Shown one piece after another: positions 38,118-48,493 of a stretch of DNA of 48,822 bases. Made by a program: the position numbers and the translations under genes. The stretch's first letter is position 1, and every line of letters begins with the position of its first letter. The notes below the pieces were generated by a model, which was given only the letters and a program-made list of their open reading frames with translations, ran no database searches and was not told where the DNA came from. Origin of the DNA: Candidatus Dormiibacterota bacterium (GTDB lineage: Bacteria > Chloroflexota > Dormibacteria > Aeolococcales > Aeolococcaceae); contig DASXNK010000063.1 in assembly GCA_036495095.1 (NCBI GenBank), positions 1 through 48,822 on the forward strand, given 5' to 3'.

Positions 38118-39086
38118 ATGGAGACGGCCCCGACCACGCCCGTGGATCCCCCCCTGGAGCAGCGCTCGATCGGCGACGAGGCCTTCTACGAGTGGCTGCT
38201 GTCCGACCACCCGATGGCCGCCGCCGAGCGTGCGCGGCGCCGGCGGGAGCACTACCTCCGCCGCGACGCCCAGCGCGCGGAGATCCGCGAGCTCATCGAC
38301 CACTGGACCCCCGAGGTGTCGCAGCGGCTCTTCGCCCTGCGCGAGTCGATGCGCCGCTTCGCCGACCGCTGGGAGGCGGTCTGCGACGAGTGGCTCGAGG
38401 GTGAGACCGTCGACGTCGAGGCGGTGCGGGCGCGGCTGACCCTGCAGCGCCGCGACCGCGGCGACGCCGGCTACCGCTACCCCGACCGCTACCGGGGCAG
38501 CCGTGCCGCGGCGTCGCCGCCGCCACCGGCGCAGGAGCCCTCCGGGCTCCTGCTCCAGCTGGAGCAGACCGCCGACCGCGAGTTCCTCTACGAGCGCTTC
38601 GGCATCGACCCCGGCCCGGTCGCGCCCCGGCTGCGGGTGCGGCCCACCCAGGCGCTGCTCGGGCTGGAGCAGACCGCGCGGGGTGTGGGGATGCGTGAGA
38701 TGCGCTGGCGGCCCGACGAGATCCTCGCCGAGACCGCCCTCGGCGGGTCCGCCGCGGTGGGACCGCGCCGGGTGGTGGTCCCCGCCGACTCGGTGCGGGC
38801 GCTGGGGCGGGAGCAGGGCGGCGGCCGGCCGGCGCTGGCGATCCGCCGCGGCGACCGCGACGTGCTCAGCCTCGCCGGGATCGAGGACGCCGGTGGCGTC
38901 GCCGTGCTGACCGTGGCCGCCGACAGCAGGTTCGGCCGCCGCGGCCAGCGGATGCCGCTGATCCTCGAGCCCGACGAGGAAAGCGAGTGGCTCGATGGCG
39001 GGCTCGACGCCGGCCGTCTCGCCGCCATCCTCGCCCGGCCGCGGTCGTTCGCGGAGCTGAGCGTGCTGCCCGCCGGCGCCGGGTAG
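38118..39086 (+). CDS. SRAP-like protein lacking the catalytic Cys/Glu/His, with helical N-domain
   Basis: A 322-aa protein: helical, charged N-terminal domain (about 15-115), Pro-rich linker (131-142) and a C-terminal domain (about 145-320) resembling SRAP (YedK/HMCES) proteins, which bind abasic sites in ssDNA and form a crosslink via Cys2. Matches: RVRPTQALL (174-181), MREMRWRPDEI (192-202), RRVVVPADS (217-225), SLAGIED (251-257), VAVLTVAAD (261-269), RMPLIL (278-283) and EWLD (290-293). The SRAP catalytic elements are absent: no N-terminal Met-Cys, no EW after VPAD (VRALG instead), and RRGQRMP in place of the usual His before RMP. It is probably a non-catalytic DNA or abasic-site binder. 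ATG 38118 lacks a strong Shine-Dalgarno. It diverges from the AP endonuclease gene. The assignment rests on weak motif matching and needs profile confirmation. Confidence 0.6.
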   Translation: METAPTTPVDPPLEQRSIGDEAFYEWLLSDHPMAAAERARRRREHYLRRDAQRAEIRELIDHWTPEVSQRLFALRESMRRFADRWEAVCDEWLEGETVDVEAVRARLTLQRRDRGDAGYRYPDRYRGSRAAASPPPPAQEPSGLLLQLEQTADREFLYERFGIDPGPVAPRLRVRPTQALLGLEQTARGVGMREMRWRPDEILAETALGGSAAVGPRRVVVPADSVRALGREQGGGRPALAIRRGDRDVLSLAGIEDAGGVAVLTVAADSRFGRRGQRMPLILEPDEESEWLDGGLDAGRLAAILARPRSFAELSVLPAGAG

Positions 39087-39110
39087 GGGCCGCCCCCGAG
39101 GGCGGCCCCT
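39085..39110. terminator. Hairpin terminator between convergent genes
   Basis: AGGGGCCGCCC, loop CCGA, GGGCGGCCCCT: a perfect 11-bp stem overlapping the stop of the SRAP-like gene and lying before the end of the convergent small exported protein gene. It may work in both directions. No T-tract. Confidence 0.55.
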
Positions 39111-39140
39111 GACCGAGCTGCGGGCTCGCCGGTTCCCGCG

Positions 39141-39431
39141 CTACGGGGTCGGCTTGGCCGTGGGCTTGGGGGTGTGGGTGTGGGAGGAGTGCGGGGTCCC
39201 GCTCACCTTCGGCTTGGGCACGTGGGTGGGCTTGGGCTTGGGCACGTGGGTCGGCTTCGGCTTGGGCACGTGGGTCGGCTTCGGCTTCGGCGTGCAGGTC
39301 TTGGTCGCGCTGGGCACGCAGTGGGTGCCGTGCGACACCGCGGCGGACGCGCCGGCCACGCCGGTCAGCGCTCCACCGAGAAGGCCCGCGGAGGCGAGGC
39401 CGGTGGCAACCATGCGTCGGACAGTCATCAT
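39141..39431 (-). CDS. Small exported protein with KPKPTHVP repeats
   Basis: A 96-aa protein with signal peptide (about 5-32), two cysteines (Cys38, Cys46) and a Lys/Pro-rich tail containing three perfect KPKPTHVP repeats (49-72), then PKPTAKPTP. Such cationic Pro-rich extensions are typical of wall-spanning segments interacting with anionic polymers. Tandem ATG codons at 39431; AGGGAAGGG upstream supports them. The corresponding DNA (39216-39287) shows 24-bp repeats that are coding, not an independent element. Confidence 0.65.
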   Translation of the reverse strand: MMTVRRMVATGLASAGLLGGALTGVAGASAAVSHGTHCVPSATKTCTPKPKPTHVPKPKPTHVPKPKPTHVPKPKVSGTPHSSHTHTPKPTAKPTP

Positions 39432-39541
39432 TCTTCGATCCCTTCCCTGGCGAGCGGCGCCCTCTCGTGGTGGCGCCACTCGGTTAACGCCCGAGACCTC
39501 CGATCCATGCACGGTTGCTTAATTGCCTGTGGAGCCTCCGG

Positions 39542-40012
39542 TCAGCTCGCCGCCGGGGCCGCCTGGAGGCGGGCGCCGATGCACCGGCCCATCTGGTCGA
39601 TCAGGCGGGCGGAGACGTCCTCGATGGCCCCGCGACCGAACTGGGCGATGCGGCCGGTCACGGTGAGATCGGTCTCCAGCCGCACCTCCGTGCCGCCCCC
39701 GGGGGTCGCCGCCACGGTGAGCACGAGCCCGGCGCGCACCGAGCCCTGGCCGCCGATCTCGCGGCCCTCGCCCTCGATGGTCACGGTCGCCGAGGTGTCG
39801 TCCTCGGCCACCTCCCTGATGCTGGCGGTGCCCCGGTAGGCGACCTGGACCGCGCCCACCTTGATCTTCAGGCTGCCGCGGAAGGTCTGGGAGTCGACCA
39901 CCTCGGCCAGCTCCGCGCCGGGCACGCAGCCGACCACCTGGCTGACATCGAGCAGGTACGCGAAGACCTGGTCGGGGGCAGCGTCGACGGAGAAGGAGCT
40001 GCTGATCCTCAT
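39542..40012 (-). CDS. coxG: CoxG-like SRPBCC protein
   Basis: A 156-aa START/SRPBCC-fold protein (CoxG family). Segments RISSSFSVDAAPDQVFAYLLDVSQVVGCVPGAE, FRGSLKIKVGAVQVAYRGTA and GRIAQFGRGAIEDVSARLIDQM match the CO dehydrogenase subunit G family, which anchors the enzyme to the membrane or aids assembly. AAGGAG precedes ATG 40012, which overlaps the stop of the XdhC/YHS gene (ATGA). Last gene of the cox operon. The usual C-terminal membrane segment seen in long CoxG proteins is absent: the protein ends at AAPAAS, so this is the short form. Confidence 0.85.
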   Translation of the reverse strand: MRISSSFSVDAAPDQVFAYLLDVSQVVGCVPGAELAEVVDSQTFRGSLKIKVGAVQVAYRGTASIREVAEDDTSATVTIEGEGREIGGQGSVRAGLVLTVAATPGGGTEVRLETDLTVTGRIAQFGRGAIEDVSARLIDQMGRCIGARLQAAPAAS

Positions 40013-40983
40013 CGGGTCTCCTTGGAGAGGGTGAGCGGCGTGGGGACGTGACGTGCCGGGTCGGCGAGGAAGCGGGTGCGACAGCCGGCCGCGCAGAACC
40101 AGTACTCGACGCCCTCGACGGTCGCCCGATGCCGGCCGGTGGCCACGTCGACGGTCATCCCGCAGATCGGGTCGACGGCCTCGGCGCGCTCCGCCGGCGG
40201 CGGGATCTCCGCCGCCGGGGCGGCCGCGGCGCGCCGCTGCACCAGCTCGGCGAGGATGGCGACCGCGATCTCGGGATGGGCGATCCGGCCCAGGTCGAGC
40301 CCGGCGGGGGCGCGCACCCGGGCCAGCGACGCCTCGGCCACCCCCCGGCCGCGCAGCCCCTCGAGGACGCTCTCGGCGCGGCGGCGGGAGGCCACCAGGC
40401 CGACGTAGGCGGCGCCGGTCGACAGCGCCCACTCCAGCCAGTCCTCGTCGTCGTGACCCTGGGTGGCGACCACGATGTAGGAGCCCTCGGTGACCCCGGC
40501 CCCGGCGAGGTCGCCGCCGGTCACGGGCCGGCCCTCGTCGGGCTCCGGGTCGACGGTCACCGTGTTCCAGCCGAGCGCACCGGCCATGCCCGCCAGCGCC
40601 TCGACCGCCGGCGAGCGCCCCACCACGGCGAGCAGCGGGCGGGGGAGGATGGGCTCGAGGAAGACCTCCAGGGCGCCCTCGCTCCGGCAGGTCATCGGCA
40701 GCGCCACCAGCCCGTCGTCCGCCGCCTCCTCCGGGGCGCCGGGCATGGTGCCGAGGACGACGAGCCGGGGCGTTCCCTCGCGGAGGGCGCGGAGCGCCTC
40801 ACGCACCACCGCCGGGCCGGAGCAGGCGCCCCCCACCCAGCCGTGGAGGACGCCCCGCGCGTCGATCACCGCGGAGCAGCCGGGCTTCCCCGAGCTGGGC
40901 GAGCGCCGCCGCACCACGGTGGCGAGCACCAGGGGCTCACCCTGGCGCCGGATCCGGTGGGCGAGATCGAGGACATCGACCAT
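40009..40983 (-). CDS. XdhC/CoxI-family molybdenum-enzyme maturation protein with C-terminal YHS domain
   Basis: A 324-aa protein. Residues 1-60 carry the XdhC/CoxI N-terminal domain (LATVVRRRSPSSGKPGCSAVI, GWVGGACSGP) and about 110-255 a Rossmann-type C-domain (LLAVVGRSPAVEALAGMAGALGWNTVTVD; YVGLVASRRRAESVLEGL; IAHPEIAVAILAELV). These proteins insert or sulfurate the molybdenum cofactor. A C-terminal YHS domain follows (AVDPICGMTVDV, EYWFCAAGCRTRFLADP), with a CGM and a CxxxC pair suited to metal binding. Such a fusion may add copper or metal handling, which fits the Mo-S-Cu site of CO dehydrogenase. It starts 18 bases after coxL and overlaps coxG. Confidence 0.88.
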   Translation of the reverse strand: MVDVLDLAHRIRRQGEPLVLATVVRRRSPSSGKPGCSAVIDARGVLHGWVGGACSGPAVVREALRALREGTPRLVVLGTMPGAPEEAADDGLVALPMTCRSEGALEVFLEPILPRPLLAVVGRSPAVEALAGMAGALGWNTVTVDPEPDEGRPVTGGDLAGAGVTEGSYIVVATQGHDDEDWLEWALSTGAAYVGLVASRRRAESVLEGLRGRGVAEASLARVRAPAGLDLGRIAHPEIAVAILAELVQRRAAAAPAAEIPPPAERAEAVDPICGMTVDVATGRHRATVEGVEYWFCAAGCRTRFLADPARHVPTPLTLSKETR

Positions 40984-41001
40984 GATCCGCTCGGCCTCCC
41001 G

Positions 41002-43355
<2,354 letters not shown>

Positions 43356-43359
<4 letters not shown>

Positions 43360-43871
43360 GTCCTGGCCCCCGCTGCCACGAGCTCGGCGGGTGCCGGTGC
43401 GGCCGCCGCCGCCCGCTGGGCCGCGGCGGCGTGCAGCACCGCCTTGACGATGTTCATGTAGCCGGTGCAGCGGCAGATGTTGCCGCTGATCGCCCAGCGG
43501 ATCTCGTCGTCGGTGGGATTCGGATTCTGCTCGAGCAGCGCGGTCGCCACCAACATCATCCCCGGGGTGCAGAAGCCGCACTGGAGCCCGTGCTCCTGGT
43601 GGAAGCCGTCCTGCACCGCGCTGAGCCTGCCGCCCTGAGCGAGGCCCTCGACCGTGGTGATCGCCCGGCCCTCGGCCATCGGCGCGAGCACAGTGCAGGA
43701 CTTCACCGGGCGGCCGTCGAGCAGCACCGTGCAGGCGCCGCAGCTGCTGGTGTCACAGCCGACGTGGGTGCCGGTCATCCCCAGCCGGGTGCGGATGAAG
43801 TCGACGAGCAGGGTGCGCGCCTCGCAGTCGGCGCTGCGCTCGGCGCCGTTGACGGTGACCGTGACCTTCAC
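43356..43871 (-). CDS. coxS: Aerobic CO dehydrogenase small (2Fe-2S) subunit
   Basis: A 171-aa electron-transfer subunit with two [2Fe-2S] clusters. The plant-ferredoxin-type cluster is bound by [11 protein letters not shown] and the later Cys in VKSC; the second by [11 protein letters not shown] and NICRCTGY. The C-terminal tail is Ala-rich. GTG 43871 overlaps the coxM stop by 4 nt; stop overlaps coxL start. The position between coxM and coxL is the usual order M-S-L. Confidence 0.95.
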
Positions 43872-44743
43872 GCCCCAACCTCCTGTGCCTGCCGGATCGC
43901 GGCCCGCAGCCCGCGCTGGACGAAGACCCGCACCACGTCGCGCTTGTACTCCGCGCTGCCCCGGACGTCGGTCCGCGGCTCGCTCGCCGCCGCCGCCAGC
44001 CGCGCCGCCTCTGCGATCACGTCCTCGGTGGGCCGTGCGCCCTGCAGCACCGCCTCTGCGGCGGTGGCCTTGATGTTCTGAGGGCCCACCGCGGTGAGGC
44101 CGATGCCGGCGCTGCCGATCGTCCCGTTGCTCATCTCCACCTGCACCGCCACCCCGACGGTGGCGAAGTCGCCGACCTTCCGCTCGAGCTTGAGGTAGGT
44201 GCCGCCCACCCGGCCCCGCGGCCGCGGCACCCGCACCTGGGTCAGCACCTCGGTGGCATCGAGCGCGGTGGTGAAGGGGCCCTGGAAGAAGTCGGCGATG
44301 GGGATGACCCGCTCGCCGCCGCGGCTCAGGGCGACCACGCCGGCGTCGAGGGCGAGCATCACCGAGCCCCAGTCACCGGCGGGGTCGGCGTGGGCGAGCG
44401 AGCCGCCGAGGGTGCCCATGTTGCGGATCAGCGGGTCGGCGATCTGTGGCGCCGCCGCCGCCATCGTGGGGTAGCGGGCGCGGATCACCTGCGCCGCGCC
44501 GAGGACGCTGTGGCGGACCAGCGCTCCGACCGCCAGCCACATCGCGTTTTCCTCCACGTAGGTGAGCTCGGAGAGGTTGCCGAGGTCGACCAGCAGCGCC
44601 GGCGAGGCCAGCCGCAGCTTCAGGAGGGGGATGAGGCTCTGCCCGCCGGCGAGCGGCCTGGCCTCGTCGCCGCGCTGGGCGACCACCGCGAGGGCCTCGT
44701 TCAGCGTCTGCGGGACGGCGTACTCGAAGGCTGGTGGGAACAT
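43868..44743 (-). CDS. coxM: Aerobic CO dehydrogenase medium (FAD) subunit
   Basis: A 291-aa FAD-binding subunit that passes electrons from the 2Fe-2S clusters to a quinone or other acceptor. FAD motifs AGGQSLIP (33-40) and [15 protein letters not shown] (about 111-125) are conserved, with NMGTLGG and the C-terminal domain [24 protein letters not shown] 44743 is the first gene of the cox operon. The upstream gap contains a perfect palindrome (44893-44904) and repeated TCGGATGA that may control the operon. Confidence 0.95.
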   Translation of the reverse strand: MFPPAFEYAVPQTLNEALAVVAQRGDEARPLAGGQSLIPLLKLRLASPALLVDLGNLSELTYVEENAMWLAVGALVRHSVLGAAQVIRARYPTMAAAAPQIADPLIRNMGTLGGSLAHADPAGDWGSVMLALDAGVVALSRGGERVIPIADFFQGPFTTALDATEVLTQVRVPRPRGRVGGTYLKLERKVGDFATVGVAVQVEMSNGTIGSAGIGLTAVGPQNIKATAAEAVLQGARPTEDVIAEAARLAAAASEPRTDVRGSAEYKRDVVRVFVQRGLRAAIRQAQEVGA

Positions 44744-44843
44744 GGCTGGGCGCTACCTCCTCCACGGGCGGTGGCGGGGCCCACGATGGCAGCCCCGCGC
44801 CTGGAGAAGGGTCCTCCTCCGGCGCCCACCCGTCACCACCGAG

Positions 44844-44928
44844 TCGGATGAATCTGGTGCGCCCGGCGTATGAAAACCGGCGGCGCGAGGCCACCCGATC
44901 GGGTACACGCCCGCCACCGATCGGATGA
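44844..44928. promoter_or_regulatory. Candidate cox operon control region with palindrome and repeated octamer
   Basis: The 261-base gap upstream of coxM holds no gene. It contains the octamer TCGGATGA twice (44844-44851, 44921-44928) and the perfect 12-bp palindrome ACCCGATCGGGT (44893-44904). On the minus strand an AT-richer TTTTCATACG patch (around 44865-44880) could include a -10 element. These may bind a regulator of CO oxidation. Confidence 0.35.
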
Positions 44929-45004
44929 GGTGGGACCCGGAGTGGGGGAGCGGACGGGCCACGGCGGCCCGCCCGATCCCCGCGGGATGGGAAGGGTGCC
45001 GGGG

Positions 45005-45295
45005 TTACTCGGAACCGGTGGCCTGGTGGTCGGCGGCGGGGTCGGAGGGGTTGTCGGCGTGACCGCCGGGGCCGTCCGGCGCGGCCCCCTCGCCGGCCGG
45101 GTCGGGCTGCTCGGGCCCCTCGGCGGCGGTGGCCGGCGCCGGGACGGTGGCCGCGGCCTTCACCGCGTGGATGGTGGTGGTGGTCGTGGCCGACGCGGGG
45201 CCATGGGCCGCGATCGCGTAGCCGCCGATGCCGGCGGCGACGAGGGCGCCGGCGGCGCCGAGGAGGAGCGGGCGGACCCGTGGGAGAAGCGACAT
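45005..45295 (-). CDS. Small membrane protein divergent from a two-component system
   Basis: A 96-aa protein with one N-terminal transmembrane/signal segment (LLLGAAGALVAAGIGGYAIAA) and an acidic, Pro/Ala/Gly-rich external tail (PEQPDPAGEGAAPDGPGG). GGAGG nine bases upstream supports ATG 45295. Not recognised. It shares a 150-bp divergent region with the OmpR-type regulator gene; the three 9-bp repeats there suggest it is a target of that regulator, as small exported proteins often are. Confidence 0.6.
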   Translation of the reverse strand: MSLLPRVRPLLLGAAGALVAAGIGGYAIAAHGPASATTTTTIHAVKAAATVPAPATAAEGPEQPDPAGEGAAPDGPGGHADNPSDPAADHQATGSE

Positions 45296-45371
45296 GGACG
45301 GAGCCTCCGGTGATCGATCTCGCAGCCCTGGCCGGTCGGCCGGCTGCCCTGTGCCCAGCATCGGCCGGTGA

Positions 45372-45424
45372 CCTGACCGGGCCCTGACCGGAGGCCACCG
45401 ACCGGACGTCAGACTCCGGTCAGG
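45372..45424. promoter_or_regulatory. Three-copy CCTGACCGG repeat, probable response-regulator operator
   Basis: CCTGACCGG occurs at 45372-45380 and 45383-45391 as direct repeats one helical turn apart (11 bp), and inverted (CCGGTCAGG) at 45416-45424, between the small membrane protein gene and the regulator gene. Tandem sites spaced about 11 bp are typical for OmpR-family dimers, so autoregulation and control of the divergent gene are inferred. Confidence 0.5.
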
Positions 45425-45445
45425 TTCCGGGGGCACGATGGCGGC

Positions 45446-46153
45446 ATGCGAGTGCTCGTGGTCGAGGACGACCTCCGGCTGGCCTCGACCCTGCGCCGGG
45501 GCCTCGAGGAGGCCGGCTTCAGCGTGGACCTGGCCGGCACCGGGGACGAGGCCGCCGCCGCCACCGCCGCGACCCCGTTCGACCTGATCGTCCTCGACGT
45601 GATGCTTCCCGGGCGCGACGGCTTCGCGGTCTGCACCGAGCTCCGCCGCCGCCGGGTGCGGACCCCGCTGCTGATGCTGACCGGGCGCGACGCGGTGTCC
45701 GACCGCATCCGCGGGCTGGAGGCGGGCGCCGACGACTACCTGGTCAAGCCCTTCGCCTTCGGCGAGCTGCTGGCGCGGCTGCGCGCGCTGGGGCGCCGCC
45801 ACCTCGCCGACCGCACCGCGGTGATCGAGAGCGGAGGCATCCGCCTCGACACGGCGGCGCGGACGGTGACCGTCGGCGGCCGTCCGGTGGAGCTGCGGAG
45901 GAAGGAGCTCGCGGTGCTCGAGCACTTCATGCACAACCCCGGCCGGCTGCTCACCCGGACCCAGGTCGAGGAGCACGTGTGGAGCTACGACTTCTCCGGC
46001 GGCTCCAACCTGGTGGAGGCGTACATCGCCCGCATCCGCCGCAAGCTGACCGACGCCGGCGCGGAGGATCCGTTCACCACCGTCCGGGGCTCCGGCTACC
46101 GCTTCGAACCACGCCCGTGCGCGACCTCCTCCGACGAACCCGCGTCCGTCTGA
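45446..46153 (+). CDS. OmpR-family response regulator
   Basis: A 235-aa transcription factor: receiver domain (1-115) with acidic pair in VLVVEDD, phospho-acceptor Asp51 in LIVLDVMLPG and Lys in YLVKPFAF, and an OmpR/PhoB-type winged helix at about 125-225 (VELRRKELAVLEHFMHNPG, RTQVEEHVW, VEAYIARIRRKL, RGSGYRF). ATG at 45446 has no obvious Shine-Dalgarno in a repeat-rich leader. Its 3' end overlaps the kinase start by 37 nt, indicating coupling. The upstream operator repeats fit autoregulation. Confidence 0.93.
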   Translation: MRVLVVEDDLRLASTLRRGLEEAGFSVDLAGTGDEAAAATAATPFDLIVLDVMLPGRDGFAVCTELRRRRVRTPLLMLTGRDAVSDRIRGLEAGADDYLVKPFAFGELLARLRALGRRHLADRTAVIESGGIRLDTAARTVTVGGRPVELRRKELAVLEHFMHNPGRLLTRTQVEEHVWSYDFSGGSNLVEAYIARIRRKLTDAGAEDPFTTVRGSGYRFEPRPCATSSDEPASV

Positions 46154-47520
46154 CCCTCGCGGTCGCCGGCGCGTTCCTGGCCGTGGCCGCGATCGCGGCC
46201 ACGGGTCTCTGGCTCGGCTTCGCCCACGTCGAGTACCAGGCCGTCGACACCAGCCTGTCGAGCCAGGCGCAGACGCTGCTCTCCGCCCTGCAGGACGCCA
46301 ACGGCAGGCTGAGCTTCCAGGGGGGCGAGGCCCTCCCCGGGGAGACCCCCGAGGGCATCGCCGTGGGCGCGCTCCTCGAGGACGTGCACGGCAGGGTGCT
46401 GGACCGGTCCGGGGCCCCGCCCGGCGCCGCCGCCGTGGCCCCGGCGGCCGCCGCCGCGGTGCGGACGCGGGCGTCGGTCTTCACCACCATCGTCGACGCC
46501 GGCCGCGCCGAACGGGTGCTGGCCGTGCCCGTCGACGCCGGCGGCACCGTCGCCGGGGTGGTCGCCGTCAGCCGGCCCGTCCAGGAGCTCCGCGACACCC
46601 TGCTCGTCCTCGCGCTGCTCCTCTGCGGCGGCGTCGTCCTGCTCACCGCGGTGGTGGCCAGCCTCGCCTGGCTGCTCGCCGGCCGGGCGCTGCGACCGGT
46701 GCGCCAGATCGCGGCCACGGCACGGGATCTCAGCGAGCACGACCTGCAGCGGCGAATCACCCTCGACCTGCCCGCCGACGAGCTCGGCGAGCTGGCCGCG
46801 ACCTTCAACGGGATGCTGGCTCGCCTCGACACCGCGTTCACCACCCTCCAGCAGTTCACCGCCGACGCCGCCCACGAGCTCCGCGCTCCCCTCGCCCTGC
46901 TCCGCGCCGAGCTCGAGGTGTCGCTCGCCCGGGTGCGCACGCCCGAGGAGTACGAGGCCAGCCAGCGGATCGCGCTCGCCGAGGTGGAGCGGCTCGCCGC
47001 CCTCGCCGACCAGCTGCTGCTGCTCGCCCGGGCCGACGCCGGGGCGCTCCAGCCCACCGTCGAGGAGGTCGACATCGGCGACCTGGTCGAGGAGACCGCG
47101 GAGCGCTGGCGGCCGCTCGCCGGCCGGCGCGGCATCGAGGTGACCGCGGAGGTCCACCAGGAGGGCGCCCTCCCCGGCGACCCCCTGCTGCTCCGGCGGC
47201 TGCTCGACAACCTCGTCGACAACGCGGTGCGTCACAGCCCCGACGGCGGCCGGGTGCGGGTCGGCGTGGTCCGCGGCGACATGTGGGAGGTCACCGTCTC
47301 GGACGGCGGCCCGGGCGTGCCCGCGGAGCTGCGCGCCACCCTCTTCGAGCGGTTCGCCCGGGGCGACACCGCGCGCGGCCGGGCCACCGGCGGCGCCGGC
47401 CTGGGGTTGGCCCTGAGCCGGGCGATCGCCGGACTCCACGGCGGATCGATCGCGCTCGACCCCGACGGCGGGCCCGGTGCTCGCTTCCGGGTGCGCCTGC
47501 CCCGGGCTGCCCGCCTCTGA
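46117..47520 (+). CDS. Membrane sensor histidine kinase (HAMP)
   Basis: A 467-aa kinase with two transmembrane helices (about 11-33 and 160-188) around an extracellular sensor of about 125 residues, then a HAMP domain (about 188-240), HisKA with AAHELRAPLALL (phospho-acceptor His253) and HATPase domain (N-box LVDNAVRHSPDGG, DGGPGV, GGAGLGLALSRAI). GTG 46117 lies 37 bases inside the regulator gene. Stimulus unknown; topology and partner class are those of envelope-stress or metal-sensing systems such as CutS/TcrY-like kinases. It forms a pair with the OmpR-type regulator. Confidence 0.92.
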   Translation: MRDLLRRTRVRLTLAVAGAFLAVAAIAATGLWLGFAHVEYQAVDTSLSSQAQTLLSALQDANGRLSFQGGEALPGETPEGIAVGALLEDVHGRVLDRSGAPPGAAAVAPAAAAAVRTRASVFTTIVDAGRAERVLAVPVDAGGTVAGVVAVSRPVQELRDTLLVLALLLCGGVVLLTAVVASLAWLLAGRALRPVRQIAATARDLSEHDLQRRITLDLPADELGELAATFNGMLARLDTAFTTLQQFTADAAHELRAPLALLRAELEVSLARVRTPEEYEASQRIALAEVERLAALADQLLLLARADAGALQPTVEEVDIGDLVEETAERWRPLAGRRGIEVTAEVHQEGALPGDPLLLRRLLDNLVDNAVRHSPDGGRVRVGVVRGDMWEVTVSDGGPGVPAELRATLFERFARGDTARGRATGGAGLGLALSRAIAGLHGGSIALDPDGGPGARFRVRLPRAARL

Positions 47521-47552
47521 GCACCGCCCGGGTCGGGTACAACCGGCGGGGC

Positions 47553-48491
47553 ATGGATCTCGCCGTCACCGCCGCCGACGTCCGCGACGCGGCCCGCCGG
47601 CTCACCGGACGGGTCCATCGCACCCCCGTGGTCGCCCTCGACCGCCTCGGGCTGTGGGTGAAGTGCGAGAGCCTGCAGGGCATCGGCGCCTTCAAGATCC
47701 GCGGCGCCACCAACGCCGTCCTCGCCCTCCGGCCCGCCGGCGTGGTCACCGCCAGCAGCGGCAACCACGGGATGGCGGTGGCGGCGGCGGCGGCGGCGGC
47801 GGGCATCCCCGCGGTGGTGGTCATGCCCGCGAACGCGACCGCATACAAGCGCGAGGAGGTGGCCCGGTTGGGCGCCGAGGTGGTGATCAGCCCGCCCGAG
47901 ACCGAGGCGCGCAACGCCGCGGCGCTGGCGGTGGCCGAGGCGCGAGGCCTCACCCTGATCCCCGCCTACGACCATCCGCTGGTGATCGCCGGCCAGGGGA
48001 CCTGCGGCCTGGAGATCGCCGAGCAGGCCGGCGACGCCGCCACCGTGATCGTGCCCCTCGGCGGCGGCGGGCTGCTGTCCGGGGTCGCGGTCGCGCTGCG
48101 CGACACCCGGGGGGCGCGGGTGCGCATCGTCGGCGTCGAGCCCGAGGACGGCGACGACACGGTGCGCTCGCTCCGGGCGGGGCGGCGGGTGACCGTACCG
48201 GCGCCGAGGACGATCTGCGACGGCGCTCGGAACACCACCCCGGGGGAGCTGACCTTTCCGCTGGTCGCGGCGCTGGTCGACGAGGTCGTGGCGGTCACCG
48301 ACCCCGAGGTGGTCGACGCGGTCCGGGCCCTCGCCACCGCCGGGCTGGTGGTCGAGCCCACCGGCGCCCTGGCGGTGGCCGCGGCGCTCCGGGGGGCGTC
48401 CACCACCGGGGGCGGGGCCACCGTCTGCGTGGTCACCGGGCGCAACATCGCCCCCGAGGAGCACGCCCGGCTGGTGCTGGGGAGGGTCTGA
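47553..48491 (+). CDS. PLP-dependent threonine/serine dehydratase family enzyme
   Basis: A 312-aa fold type II PLP enzyme. The Schiff-base Lys48 is in GIGAFKIRGA; TASSGNHGMAVA binds the substrate carboxylate; GGGGLLSG is the phosphate-binding loop; and the C-terminal segment VVEPTGALAVAA is as in serine racemases/threonine dehydratases. No regulatory ACT domain is present, so a catabolic threonine/serine or hydroxyaspartate lyase is likely. ATG 47553 follows a CGGCGGGGC leader without a perfect Shine-Dalgarno. It follows the kinase gene with a 32-base gap but is not functionally related. Confidence 0.9.
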   Translation: MDLAVTAADVRDAARRLTGRVHRTPVVALDRLGLWVKCESLQGIGAFKIRGATNAVLALRPAGVVTASSGNHGMAVAAAAAAAGIPAVVVMPANATAYKREEVARLGAEVVISPPETEARNAAALAVAEARGLTLIPAYDHPLVIAGQGTCGLEIAEQAGDAATVIVPLGGGGLLSGVAVALRDTRGARVRIVGVEPEDGDDTVRSLRAGRRVTVPAPRTICDGARNTTPGELTFPLVAALVDEVVAVTDPEVVDAVRALATAGLVVEPTGALAVAAALRGASTTGGGATVCVVTGRNIAPEEHARLVLGRV

Positions 48492-48493
48492 GG

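Noticed and set aside
39216-39287. Tandem repeats resembling a CRISPR or minisatellite
   Set aside because: The repeats are in frame and encode KPKPTHVP units; there are no spacers and no cas genes.
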